In this document: piece by piece, positions 16,161 through 24,174 of the stretch
How positions within the stretch are numbered: the first letter of the stretch is position 1
Layout: every line of letters starts with the position of its first letter
Assembly (NCBI RefSeq): GCF_900302475.1
Contig: NZ_OMOQ01000008.1
Coordinates: forward strand, 1-37,434
Reading direction: 5' to 3'
Source: Defluviimonas aquaemixtae
Lineage (GTDB): Bacteria; Pseudomonadota; Alphaproteobacteria; Rhodobacterales; Rhodobacteraceae
Length of the DNA stretch: 37,434 nucleotides
Position numbers and translations under genes: made by a program
The notes under the pieces: generated by a model
What the model was told of the DNA's origin: nothing
The model's database searches: none
Seen by the model: only the letters and a program-made list of their open reading frames with translations

Positions 16161-17105
16161 TCAGTTCTTCGCGAGGTAGTCGTCGATGTTGGCCGGCGTC
16201 ACGAGTTCGAACGGGATGTATACCTTCTGATCCACTTCTTCGCCGCGTGCGAGCTTCAGCGCCGCGTCTAGCGCTCCCGAGCCCTGACCCGCGGCGTTCT
16301 GGAAGACAGTGACGTCGAGTTCGCCGGCCTGCATCGCGGACAAGGCATCCTGCGTTGCGTCAATGCCGCCGACCACGACATCGTCCATAGAGATACCGGC
16401 GGCCTTCATAGCCTGAATGGCTCCGATGGCCATCTCGTCGTTGTTGGCGATGACAGCGTCAAACTGCTGACCGGAGGACAGCCAGTTGGTCATCAGGCTG
16501 GTCGCCTGTTCGCGGGACCAGTTCGCCGTCTGACGGTCGATCTCCTCGATTTGGACGGCACACTGACCATTGGCGATGACGTCGTCGATGTCCTGCGTCC
16601 GCTGAACGGCAGCCTGGTTCGACAGTTCACCCATCATGACGTAGACGCGCGCCGGATCGGTACCGTTGGCTGCGAGGATATCGCAGATCTCGATGGTCTC
16701 GAGCGTGCCGGATTCGCGCTCATCCGAGGCCACGAATGCTTGGTTGTCGGGCAGCGTGTCGACATTGATCGGCTCGCGGTTCACGTAGACTAACGGAACG
16801 CCAGCCGCTTCAGCAGCTGCAGTCATCGCTTCGGTGGCAGACGTGTCCACCGGATTGACGATGATCGCGTCGACGCCGGAGGCAACGAAGTTGTTGATCT
16901 GGTCGAGCTGGCGCGCCACGTCGTTCTGGGCGTCCTCGATCTGGACCTCGACATCGTCCATTCCCTCGGCCAGTTCCTGGATTCCGTTACGAAGAACGGT
17001 CAGGAAGTTGTCGTCAAAGAGCGCCATCGACACGCCGATTGTTTCGGCCATGGCACTGGTGGACAGTAGCGACGCGAGCGCGGCCGCGGTCAGAGTCTTT
17101 TTCAT
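16161..17105 (-). CDS. Periplasmic sugar/inositol-binding protein
   Basis: A 314-residue substrate-binding protein of the ribose/galactose-binding (Peripla_BP_4) type. The signal peptide MKKTLTAAALASLLSTSAMA is followed by the likely cleavage site before ETIGV. The mature part begins with a strand typical of this fold, then DDNFLTVLRNGIQE, with ligand-pocket landmarks DAIIVNPVDTSA, VYVNREPI, NNDEMAIGAIQAM and VVGGIDATQDAL. It would capture the substrate in the periplasm for the adjacent permease and ATPase. MocB of rhizopine clusters is also a binding protein of this class, but the sequence alone does not name the ligand. AGGGAGGAA precedes the ATG. Confidence 0.92.
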   Translation of the reverse strand: MKKTLTAAALASLLSTSAMAETIGVSMALFDDNFLTVLRNGIQELAEGMDDVEVQIEDAQNDVARQLDQINNFVASGVDAIIVNPVDTSATEAMTAAAEAAGVPLVYVNREPINVDTLPDNQAFVASDERESGTLETIEICDILAANGTDPARVYVMMGELSNQAAVQRTQDIDDVIANGQCAVQIEEIDRQTANWSREQATSLMTNWLSSGQQFDAVIANNDEMAIGAIQAMKAAGISMDDVVVGGIDATQDALSAMQAGELDVTVFQNAAGQGSGALDAALKLARGEEVDQKVYIPFELVTPANIDDYLAKN

Positions 17106-17183
17106 TGGGTTCCTCCCTCTGTCGGTGTCCGGCGCACCAATTCCCTTGCCGGAAGCCCCGCCACGGGGCGGTTGCTCCTCACC

Positions 17184-17999
17184 TTAAACGGCGTGCGCCT
17201 GAATTTGCGAGGAAATGAAGTCGAACGAGCGCTTGATTTCCGAATAGGGATCGGCGTGCTGATGCATTTCAGGCGAAAAACATTCGTAAGAGATCGGACC
17301 GTCGTACCCGGCTGCCAGCAAAGCTGCGATCTGTTCGATGTTTCCAAGCCGGTCCTTCTCGTCGACGAGAACACGATGCTCGTCTTCCATCTGCCCCACA
17401 GACAGCGTCGGATCGACAACGCCGGAAATGTGCACGATGCCGGTCATCTCGGGATAGATCGGACCACCATCGGCCAGCGCGTGGTGGAAGGTGTCGTGGA
17501 CGATCTTGAAATGGCCCTGGCCCCCGATTGAGGCAATCATGTCTACAAGTTCGGTCTTCGACCGTAGTGAAGAGCGCTGAAATCCCAGGGGTTCGACAAG
17601 CGCAGTCATTTCCGCGTCCTGCAGGAGCGGAAGCACGCCCTTGAGAGCGATCCGCAGGTTCGCCTGCCGCTCGCCATTCCCAAGCGCCGTGCCATCGTTG
17701 CGCGGTATGAGGCTGATCGTTTCGGCACCGGAGGCTTTGGCAGTTGCGATCAGCGCCTCGACCGCAACTTTACGCTCTGCGGTCCAGTCGTTGAATGGAT
17801 AGACTTGGCTCAGCCCGACCAGGCGAAGCCCCTTGTCGGATGCAATGCGTCCTGCCTCGGCTGGATTCAGGTCATCGAATAAGGCGTGGGCGATGTCATT
17901 GCGCACCTCGACCCCAACGCAGCCAAGCTTCGCGGCAAGATCGAGAAATGCCACGTACCCGATATTGGGCACGGTCATATGGTTTAGCGCTGTCTGCAT
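17184..17999 (-). CDS. IolI-like sugar isomerase/epimerase (TIM barrel)
   Basis: A 271-residue xylose-isomerase-like TIM barrel. Likely metal ligands are Glu136 (VEPLGF), Asp169 or His168 (IVHDTFHHA), His190 (IVHISGVVD) and Glu239 (YECFSPE). The order HDTFHH, then DEHRV, then a GYDGPISYECFSPE end resembles IolI, which isomerises 2-keto-myo-inositol to the 1-keto form, and less strongly IolH or hydroxypyruvate isomerase. It is the first gene of the inositol operon, preceded by GAGGGAGGG before the ATG at 17999; the open frame to 18071 is probably not used. The IolI assignment is plausible but unproved; the metal-dependent isomerase fold is secure. Confidence 0.8.
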   Translation of the reverse strand: MQTALNHMTVPNIGYVAFLDLAAKLGCVGVEVRNDIAHALFDDLNPAEAGRIASDKGLRLVGLSQVYPFNDWTAERKVAVEALIATAKASGAETISLIPRNDGTALGNGERQANLRIALKGVLPLLQDAEMTALVEPLGFQRSSLRSKTELVDMIASIGGQGHFKIVHDTFHHALADGGPIYPEMTGIVHISGVVDPTLSVGQMEDEHRVLVDEKDRLGNIEQIAALLAAGYDGPISYECFSPEMHQHADPYSEIKRSFDFISSQIQAHAV

Positions 18000-18089
18000 T
18001 TTGCCCTCCCTCGCCGGATGTTCTGACCGGCGATTGGCTGCACGTTTGCGCTGTAACTCAGATTCAGTCAATCCATCGAGGTGTAAATG

Positions 18090-18105
18090 GCGTCATCCAT
18101 GACGC
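18090..18105. promoter_or_regulatory. Palindrome in the inositol operon promoter region
   Basis: GCGTCATCCATGACGC is a perfect palindrome with 7-base arms around CC, about 90 bases upstream of the IolI-like start. Its CGTCA and TGACG halves are the same words as in the palindromes at 18121 and 19184, but in the opposite order. It may be part of the operator array or a chance companion. Confidence 0.45.
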
Positions 18106-18120
18106 ATTACTGACCGCAGA

Positions 18121-18138
18121 ATGACGTTTTAACGTCAT
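18121..18138. promoter_or_regulatory. Candidate LacI-type operator upstream of the inositol operon
   Basis: ATGACGTTTTAACGTCAT has perfect 8-base arms around TT. It lies 122 bases upstream of the operon's first ATG and touches the last base of the lacI stop codon. It shares the form TGACG-N6-CGTCA with the palindrome in front of the regulator gene at 19184, so one protein probably binds both. Confidence 0.7.
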
Positions 18139-19169
18139 CAAAGAATTTCAGGCAGATACAACCGCGGTTCGAGAAAATACTGTCCGGACACCCCGTCGTT
18201 CGCCTGGCCAATGGCCGCGATCATCATGTCAACGAGATCCTTGCAGAGCTCGGGCAATGGCGTGGCGATAGCCATGATCGCGTAGCCGTCGATCAGCGCC
18301 GCACGGCTATCGGCCGTCAACTCGTTGACAATCAAAGCAACCTTCGGCTCCGAATGCCGTTCGCGGAGCGCGGCGATCGCGCCCTCCATGCCGCCGCCGG
18401 CCACATAGATGCCGTTCAGGTCCGGATGCCGGTCAAGCAGATCGAGCGTTGCTTCATAAGTCAGTTGCCGTGTTTCCAGGTTCACGAGCGTATCAAGGAC
18501 AGAAAACCCGGCCCCCGCCTCTCTCACGAAAGAGCGGAAGCCCACCTCCCGCAAATCGTGCCCATGCCAACGGTTGCCGCCAACGAATATCGCGAGTTTC
18601 CCCGGTACGTGCACAGTTTTCGTGATCAGCCAGGCCGCCAGACGTCCGACTTTCATGTTGTTCAAGCCGACGTAGTTTTTTCGAATGCCTTGCGCGAAGT
18701 CGTTCAGCAGAGAAAAAACTGGGACGTTTCTATCTTTAAGACCCTGAACGACCCGGTCGAGTTTCTGGTCGTTCACGGCCGCACCGGCAATGGCATCACA
18801 GGTTTCGCCGAGCTCAGTCAAGAGATCTGCAAATTCTGCCGGGGACTGGGATGACGAGAAGCGGATAGCGGCCTTGCCGCGGATGTCGGTGCGCGCCTCG
18901 ACTGCACGCTCAATCTCCTGGGCGAAGTTGCGATAGAATTCCTGCGACTGTTTCAGAAGAACGAATCCCAGGTTCACCTCGGGTACGGACTGATCGAGCC
19001 GATCCCGAAACGTTCCCATACCGTGATACCCGACGCGCTGTGCTGCGTCTGCGATTTTCTTCAAGGTTTCCGATCTGACAGTCGCACGACCGTTGATCGC
19101 CCGATCTACCGTCGTCACGCTGACGCCTGCTTCGCGTGCGACATCTTTGATCGTTGCTCTGTTCGCCAA
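18138..19169 (-). CDS. LacI-family transcriptional regulator (iol side)
   Basis: A 343-residue regulator with an N-terminal helix-turn-helix (TIKDVAREAGVSVTTVDRAIN, about residues 5-25) and a sugar-binding sensor domain (VGGNRWHGHDLREVGF, YVAGGGMEGAIAAL). It is clearly paralogous to the regulator at 6505, by eye more than half identical over the sensor domain. The start is TTG at 19169, with GGAGA about 9 bases upstream; no ATG in frame would keep the DNA-binding domain. The perfect palindrome at 19184-19199 lies just before the start, and a matching one lies beyond the stop before the iol operon, so self-repression and repression of iol transcription are likely. The inducer is probably an inositol catabolite. 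Confidence 0.9.
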   Translation of the reverse strand: MANRATIKDVAREAGVSVTTVDRAINGRATVRSETLKKIADAAQRVGYHGMGTFRDRLDQSVPEVNLGFVLLKQSQEFYRNFAQEIERAVEARTDIRGKAAIRFSSSQSPAEFADLLTELGETCDAIAGAAVNDQKLDRVVQGLKDRNVPVFSLLNDFAQGIRKNYVGLNNMKVGRLAAWLITKTVHVPGKLAIFVGGNRWHGHDLREVGFRSFVREAGAGFSVLDTLVNLETRQLTYEATLDLLDRHPDLNGIYVAGGGMEGAIAALRERHSEPKVALIVNELTADSRAALIDGYAIMAIATPLPELCKDLVDMMIAAIGQANDGVSGQYFLEPRLYLPEIL

Positions 19170-19183
19170 GTGTATTCTCCAAT

Positions 19184-19199
19184 TGACGATTTATCGTCA
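19184..19199. promoter_or_regulatory. Candidate autoregulatory operator of the iol-side LacI regulator
   Basis: TGACGATTTATCGTCA has perfect 7-base arms around TT and begins 14 bases upstream of the TTG start, adjacent to the ribosome site. It has the same TGACG-N6-CGTCA form as the site at 18121. Confidence 0.7.
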
Positions 19200-19670
19200 G
19201 CAAGACTATTTTCCGCGGTTGCCTTTGACAATCATTGCTTCAGCTCCTTCACTCGGAACTGGCAGAAACGCTTCCGACCAAGATTTTCGACGACCGCGAC
19301 TGTGAGACGCATCGGCGCAAGAAACCTGCCAGGCGTATGGATGATGTAGGCAAACCGGGTTCAGCCTCAACCAACCGAGGGCCGTTCAAGAGTGTTCCTG
19401 ACAATAAGCGCCGAAATTTCCCGAAGTGCGTACGAATGCAATTTCAACATGTTAATATTCCGAAAACACAATCTTCCAACTTGCCGAAATTAAGCCAAAT
19501 CAACCCCGGCCATCGTTGGGTAGGCGTAACGATACTAACGATAGTCGATTTTTTTATTAGCGGACATTCGTGCAATCCGCAGCATTCGATGCTGTGGGCT
19601 CGAAGCCGCCTTCCGAGGTCTTCGAGCCGAAGAGGTCAGCGCTGCCTTGGACCTCGCCTGGCCGCCCGCC
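19200..19670. other. Gene-free stretch with lower GC
   Basis: About 470 bases between the operator of the iol-side regulator and the stop of the nucleotidase gene. No open frame here has both a plausible start signal and a recognisable product. The part from about 19400 to 19570 is clearly richer in A and T than the surroundings and includes a run of seven T. It may hold the promoter of the regulator gene at its left end and decayed DNA elsewhere. Confidence 0.5.
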
Positions 19671-21650
19671 TCAGAGCGTGATCCGGAAGCGCGCGAAGCC
19701 GTCGGGGCCGTCGCCGGCGGGCTCGATCGTCACCGCCTTGACGTCGCCGATGAGCTCGGCGGCCTTGGGACCGGTGTCGAAGAGCACACTCGTCCCCGGC
19801 AACGCCTTGAAGTGCCAGTTGGCATCCGCGGTCGGGTTGATCGTGCCCTGTTCGTGGATGTAGCGCACGATGATGTCGCGGTTGGTGTCGGGGCCCTCGA
19901 AGATGATCGTATCGCCCTTGGCGCCGGGGAAATCGCCGCCGCCGGAGGCGCGGTAGTTGTTCGTCGCGATGATGAACTCGGCCGCCGGATCGACGGGCTG
20001 GCCGTCGTGCATGAGGTTCACGATGCGGCTCGCGCCGGGGTTCAGATCCTCGCCCTTCGGCCCGTATTTCGAGGGCTGAGAGAGGTCGATCTCGTAGGTC
20101 ACGCCGTCGATCACGTCGAAATTGTAGGACGGAAAGTCGGGGTTGAGGAGCACCTGGTCGGCCTCGCCCTCCGTCACCTGGTTGAACATGCCCGCAGAGC
20201 GTTCGAGCCAGTCCTTGAGTTCGGCCCCCGTGACCTTCACCGCCCGGATCGTGTTCGGGTAGAGGTAGAGGTCGGCCACGTTCTTGATCGCCACGTCGCC
20301 CGCGGGCACGTCGGTGTAGTAGTCCGGCCCGCCCCGGCCCCCGGCCTTGAAAGGCGCCGCTGCCGAGAGGATCGGCAGACCCTCGTATTCGGTGCCCTTC
20401 ATCATCTCCTCGATGTACCATTTCTGGGCGATGGAGACGATCTGCACGGACGGGTCGTCGGCAACGAGCGAGAAGTAGCTGTGGAGCGGCGCCGAAGTCT
20501 TGCCCACGGCGCGGCGGATGTAGTCGAGCGTCTCGTCGTGTTCGCTCTGGACCGAGGCCAGCACGGCCGGCACGCTCTCGACGAGCGGCGTGATCGACCG
20601 GTCCTCGCCCCGCTGGAAGATCGGCCGGGCCTCGCAGGTGTGGCTGATCACTTTCCAGCGGTTGCCGTCGCGCTCCAGCAGCAGGTCGACGAGCCCCATA
20701 TGCGAGCCCCAGAAACCCGCCATGACAGCGGGCTTGCCGGAGATTGTGCCGGTGGTTACATCGACCTCGGCGAAACCGTCATAGGTCGGCGACGGGAAGA
20801 CAAGGTGGCTGTGCCCGGTCAGAAGGACGTCGATGCCGTCGACCCGGCCGAGGGGAACGGAGGCATTCTCCATCCCGTCGGAATGTTCGGCCTGGGCGAT
20901 GCCGGAATGGCTGAGCGCGACGATGATGTCGCAGCCTTCCTCCAGCATCTGCGGCACCCAGGCCTCGGCGGCCTTCACGATGTCGCGGGTCTGCACCTTG
21001 CCTTCCAGATGCCGCCGGTCCCAGGTGATGATCTGCGGCGGCACGAATCCAATGAGGCCCACGCGGATCGGGTGCGGGTTTCCTGCGCCGTCCGTCACCT
21101 CCCGGTCGATGGTGACGTAAGGCTTGATGAGCGTCTCGTCCTCGCGCGGGGTCGCGCCCGTCTTCTTGACCACATTGGCCGAGACGATGGGGAAGTTCGC
21201 CCCGTCGAGCGACTTCATCAGGAAGTCGAGCCCGTAGTTGAATTCGTGGTTTCCGAGCGTCGAGGCGTCGAAGCTGAGCGTGTTCATCGCCTGGATGACG
21301 GGGTGAGTGTCGCCGTCCTTCATGCCCCGTTCATAAGCAATGTAGTCGCCCATCGGGTTGCCCTGAAGGAAGTCGCCGTTATCGACGAGCATTGAGTTGG
21401 TGGCCTCGGATCGGATCGCCTCGATGATCGCGGCGGTTCGCGCGAGCCCGACGGTGTCGATTTCCTTGTCGGAGTAATAATCGTAGGGGAAGACATGGAC
21501 GTGAACGTCGGTGGTTTCCATAATCCTGAGATGCGCCTGGTTCGAGGCGGCGAAGGCGGAATAGGGATGAAGTGCGATCAAGGAGGCTCCGGCGGTGCTG
21601 CCCGCCAGAAACTTCCGGCGAGAAATAGAATGGTGCTGCAATCGTGTCAT
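19671..21650 (-). CDS. Exported 2',3'-cyclic-nucleotide 2'-phosphodiesterase / 5'-nucleotidase (CpdB type)
   Basis: A 659-residue periplasmic nucleotidase. The N-terminus carries a twin-arginine signal (SRRKFLAGSTAGASLIAL, residues about 9-26). The metallophosphatase domain shows METTDVHVHVFPYDYY near the start, LVDNGDFLQGNP, the LGNHEFNYGLDFL motif and LLTGHSHLVFP, which together bind two metal ions. The C-terminal half is the 5'-nucleotidase domain, with NTIRAVKVTGAELKDWLE and NNYRASGGGDFPG. Enzymes of this family release phosphate and nucleosides from extracellular nucleotides. The ATG at 21650 follows GGGAGGCTTCC. The gene stands alone, divergent from nudC. Confidence 0.92.
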   Translation of the reverse strand: MTRLQHHSISRRKFLAGSTAGASLIALHPYSAFAASNQAHLRIMETTDVHVHVFPYDYYSDKEIDTVGLARTAAIIEAIRSEATNSMLVDNGDFLQGNPMGDYIAYERGMKDGDTHPVIQAMNTLSFDASTLGNHEFNYGLDFLMKSLDGANFPIVSANVVKKTGATPREDETLIKPYVTIDREVTDGAGNPHPIRVGLIGFVPPQIITWDRRHLEGKVQTRDIVKAAEAWVPQMLEEGCDIIVALSHSGIAQAEHSDGMENASVPLGRVDGIDVLLTGHSHLVFPSPTYDGFAEVDVTTGTISGKPAVMAGFWGSHMGLVDLLLERDGNRWKVISHTCEARPIFQRGEDRSITPLVESVPAVLASVQSEHDETLDYIRRAVGKTSAPLHSYFSLVADDPSVQIVSIAQKWYIEEMMKGTEYEGLPILSAAAPFKAGGRGGPDYYTDVPAGDVAIKNVADLYLYPNTIRAVKVTGAELKDWLERSAGMFNQVTEGEADQVLLNPDFPSYNFDVIDGVTYEIDLSQPSKYGPKGEDLNPGASRIVNLMHDGQPVDPAAEFIIATNNYRASGGGDFPGAKGDTIIFEGPDTNRDIIVRYIHEQGTINPTADANWHFKALPGTSVLFDTGPKAAELIGDVKAVTIEPAGDGPDGFARFRITL

Positions 21651-21868
21651 GGAAGCCTCCCGTCATGCCCGTGGGGGATGAAGGCAGGTTACCACGACAT
21701 TGGCGTGAACTTACCGGCTGAATTCGACCGCTTCTATACTCCCGATCACAACATCTGAAAATAATTCTACCTTGGGTTGATCAATGGCCGACCCGAGCCG
21801 CGCGTTGTTGCCAGAATTGCAACGTGCGGACGGTCGTGCGACATCTCGCCCCAACGAAAGGGGGCGGA

Positions 21869-22828
21869 ATGCGGCATGCTGAGTCGGTGACGTTCGGCGG
21901 GTCAGGGTTCGACCGTGCCGCCTGGCTGCGGCCCAAGCCGGACGAACTGCGTGCCCTGCTAGGCACCGACGAGGCGCGAATCTTACCGGTCTGGCGCGGC
22001 AAGCCGCTGATCGCGGGCAGCGCTGCGGGCTGGCTGGCGGTCGGGCATCCCGTCTTTGCCGCGGCTGGCGAGGCGCAGGTGTTTCTGGGGCTCGACAACG
22101 GGGCGGCGCGGTTCGCCGCCGACATCTCTGGCTGGGAACCCGAGGCGGGCGAGATGCCGGTCGATAGCGTGTTCTTCGACCCCACCGAGCAACACCACCC
22201 GAAGCTGCCCGAGGACCATCGCTTCGCCGAGCTGCGCAACGTCATGGCGACGCTCAGACCGCGCGACGCCGAACTTGTGGCGACGGCGAAGGCGCTGATC
22301 GGCTGGCATCAGAATCACCTTTTCTGCTCGTGCTGCGGCAGCCCGAGCGAGGTGGCAGATGGCGGCTGGCTGCGCCGCTGCCCAGCCTGCGGCGCGCCGC
22401 ATTTCCCGCGCACCGACCCGGTGGTCATTATGCTGATCACGCGCGGCAACCACACGCTTCTCGGCCGGTCGCCCGGCTGGCCGGAGGGGATATTTTCCTG
22501 CCTTGCCGGCTTCATGGAGCCGGGCGAGACGCTCGAGGCGGCGGTCCGGCGCGAAGTGGCCGAAGAGACCGGAATTCTGGTGGGCGCCGTGCGCTACCTC
22601 GCGAGCCAGCCGTGGCCCTATCCGTCCTCGCTCATGATCGGGTGCGAAGGGATAGCGACAAGCCACGAGATCACGCTCGACCCCGTCGAGCTTGAACACG
22701 CGCTATGGCTGACTCGCGAGGAGGTGGCGCAGGTGCTCGCCGGCGATCATCCGACGCTCCGCCCCCCGCGCGCGGGCGCGATCGCGGGGTTTCTCCTGTC
22801 CAACTGGGTTGCGGACCGGCTGGATTGA
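21869..22828 (+). CDS. nudC: NAD(+) diphosphatase (Nudix; also RNA decapping family)
   Basis: A 319-residue NudC. It has a zinc ribbon with Cys153/Cys156 and Cys171/Cys174, then a complete Nudix box from Gly214 to Ile236 (Glu220, Arg228-Glu229, Glu232-Glu233). The NADH-hydrolase signature SQPWPYPSSLM follows at 246-256. The enzyme cleaves NADH/NAD to NMN(H) and AMP and, in E. coli, removes NAD caps from RNA. The frame opens at a GTG at 21824, but the ATG at 21869 has AAAGGGGGCGG directly upstream and was chosen. The SRPBCC gene follows 37 bases after its stop. Confidence 0.94.
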   Translation: MRHAESVTFGGSGFDRAAWLRPKPDELRALLGTDEARILPVWRGKPLIAGSAAGWLAVGHPVFAAAGEAQVFLGLDNGAARFAADISGWEPEAGEMPVDSVFFDPTEQHHPKLPEDHRFAELRNVMATLRPRDAELVATAKALIGWHQNHLFCSCCGSPSEVADGGWLRRCPACGAPHFPRTDPVVIMLITRGNHTLLGRSPGWPEGIFSCLAGFMEPGETLEAAVRREVAEETGILVGAVRYLASQPWPYPSSLMIGCEGIATSHEITLDPVELEHALWLTREEVAQVLAGDHPTLRPPRAGAIAGFLLSNWVADRLD

Positions 22829-22865
22829 GGCCAATAGTCAGTGCCGGGCCAGCGAAGGTGAGCAG

Positions 22866-23339
22866 GTGAAGTTCTCGACGAGAGAGGATATCGAGGCGCC
22901 GGCCGATACGGTCTTTGACGCGCTGTCGAATTTCGAGCGGTTCGAGCGTGCGGCCATCAAGCGCGGCGCGGACGTCGCGCGCCTCGACCCCTTGGCGGAG
23001 GTTGCCCCGGGGCTTGGCTGGAGCATTCGCGCGCCTGTGCGCGGCAGGATGCGGCGCGTTATGTGCGAGATGACCGGGTTCGACCGACCGAACGGCATGG
23101 TGTTCAGCGCCGAGAGCAAAGGCTTCCTGATGGAGCTGAAGCTGCGCCTAGTCATGCTGTCGCAGGCGCGAACACGGCTTGGAGTGGAGTTCGAGATCCG
23201 GCCGCGCGGACTGACCTCCCGCCTTCTCTTGCAGTCGGCGCGGATCAACAAGGCGAGCTATGCGCGCCGCTTCGAGGCCCGTGTCCAGAAATTCGCCTCC
23301 GAGGTGGAACTGCGACACCTCGGCGCGCGGACGTCCTGA
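22866..23339 (+). CDS. SRPBCC-family protein
   Basis: A 157-residue protein of the START/polyketide-cyclase-like (SRPBCC) fold. It opens with VKFSTREDIEAPADTVFDALSNFERFERAA, the standard first strand and helix of the fold. The middle has strand-rich segments such as GWSIRAPVRGRMRRV, and it ends in a long basic C-terminal helix. Members bind hydrophobic ligands, but no specific ligand can be named. The start is taken as the GTG at 22866, with AAGGTGAG just before it, because upstream codons lie within or beside the end of nudC and add no fold. It is probably co-transcribed with nudC. Confidence 0.8.
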   Translation: MKFSTREDIEAPADTVFDALSNFERFERAAIKRGADVARLDPLAEVAPGLGWSIRAPVRGRMRRVMCEMTGFDRPNGMVFSAESKGFLMELKLRLVMLSQARTRLGVEFEIRPRGLTSRLLLQSARINKASYARRFEARVQKFASEVELRHLGARTS

Positions 23340-23522
23340 GGGGCTGCGCGCCGGGATGTTCCGCGGGTTCGGATCCACCGGATTTCACGCGTGGAGTCAT
23401 CGTTATTGCATTGAAAACAAACGGCTTAATGAGGGCTTTCTGCGAAATTTGTACTCTTGTTCACGGCCTTGGAGAGCGAAGCCGTTCCGGCGAAAGGCGG
23501 CGCAGAGCCCTGGGCGGACGCA

Positions 23523-23885
23523 CTATCCCAGACCGTGAAATGCCTTGAAGACAATCTGCCAGCGCCCCTTATCCTTTAGCAGGATAAGGCTGTCGTGGAA
23601 TTGGCGGTTGCCCCATCTGTCGCGAACGACCACTACAGCCGTTTGCCCAGATATAAAGAGTGTTTCCATCTTCCAATCCGGGACCGGGCCATCCGGGTCG
23701 GGGGCTGACTCTGCGCAGAATGAGGCGAACTCCTCCGCACTGTCCCATTGAAGTTTGCCATCAACGAGCCCCGATGAGACAAAACGCGGGTGCAATGCGT
23801 GCAGGAGAAGTTGTTTGTTGCCGCGGTTGAAGCCGGCTACGTAGGTCTCCACGACTGCGTGTATTGCGCGTTCTTCCTCATCCAT
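23523..23885 (-). CDS. NTF2-like / SnoaL-type protein
   Basis: A 120-residue small protein with the shape of the NTF2-like superfamily. An N-terminal helix EERAIHAVVETYVAGFNRGNKQLLLHALHP precedes a curved sheet with WKMETLFISGQTAVVVVRDRWGNRQFHDSLILLKDKGRWQIVFKAFH. The last stretch is the typical C-terminal strand pair of putative lumazine-binding and SnoaL-like members. Function is unknown; members include enzymes and ligand-binding proteins. GAGGTG lies before the ATG at 23885. It stands alone on the minus strand between the SRPBCC gene and pheA. Confidence 0.78.
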   Translation of the reverse strand: MDEEERAIHAVVETYVAGFNRGNKQLLLHALHPRFVSSGLVDGKLQWDSAEEFASFCAESAPDPDGPVPDWKMETLFISGQTAVVVVRDRWGNRQFHDSLILLKDKGRWQIVFKAFHGLG

Positions 23886-24174
23886 CGTTCACCTCAGGAG
23901 TGTTGGTGCGGGCTATGGCTCGCGCTCATGTCTCAGTCTGCTATCGGGGTATTGGCGGCAAACTTATCACAATGACACTCCGCCAATCGCTGGAGCAGTA
24001 GTGTTAAGCCGAAGGACCGCTTCGTCCCGCGATCCTGCCGTCCTTGCCCGGCGCTGTCACTACGTGGGTCGGCCCTTGTGCGAACGCCTGCTCCTCCCCC
24101 CGTTTCCTCCTCCGGCGGAAGAGGGCGGTCTGGCAAGGCTCGGAGCCTTCGCTCCGGCCGTTCACATTCTCCGC

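Noticed and set aside
19647..21395. 582-residue open frame on the plus strand
   Set aside because: It is antisense to the well-supported CpdB-type gene; its Arg/Val/Asp/His-rich composition is that of a shadow frame in GC-rich DNA and it has no recognisable motif.
24141..24156. CGGAGC/GCTCCG hairpin after pheA
   Set aside because: Only 6-base arms and no T tract on the minus strand; too weak to call a terminator.
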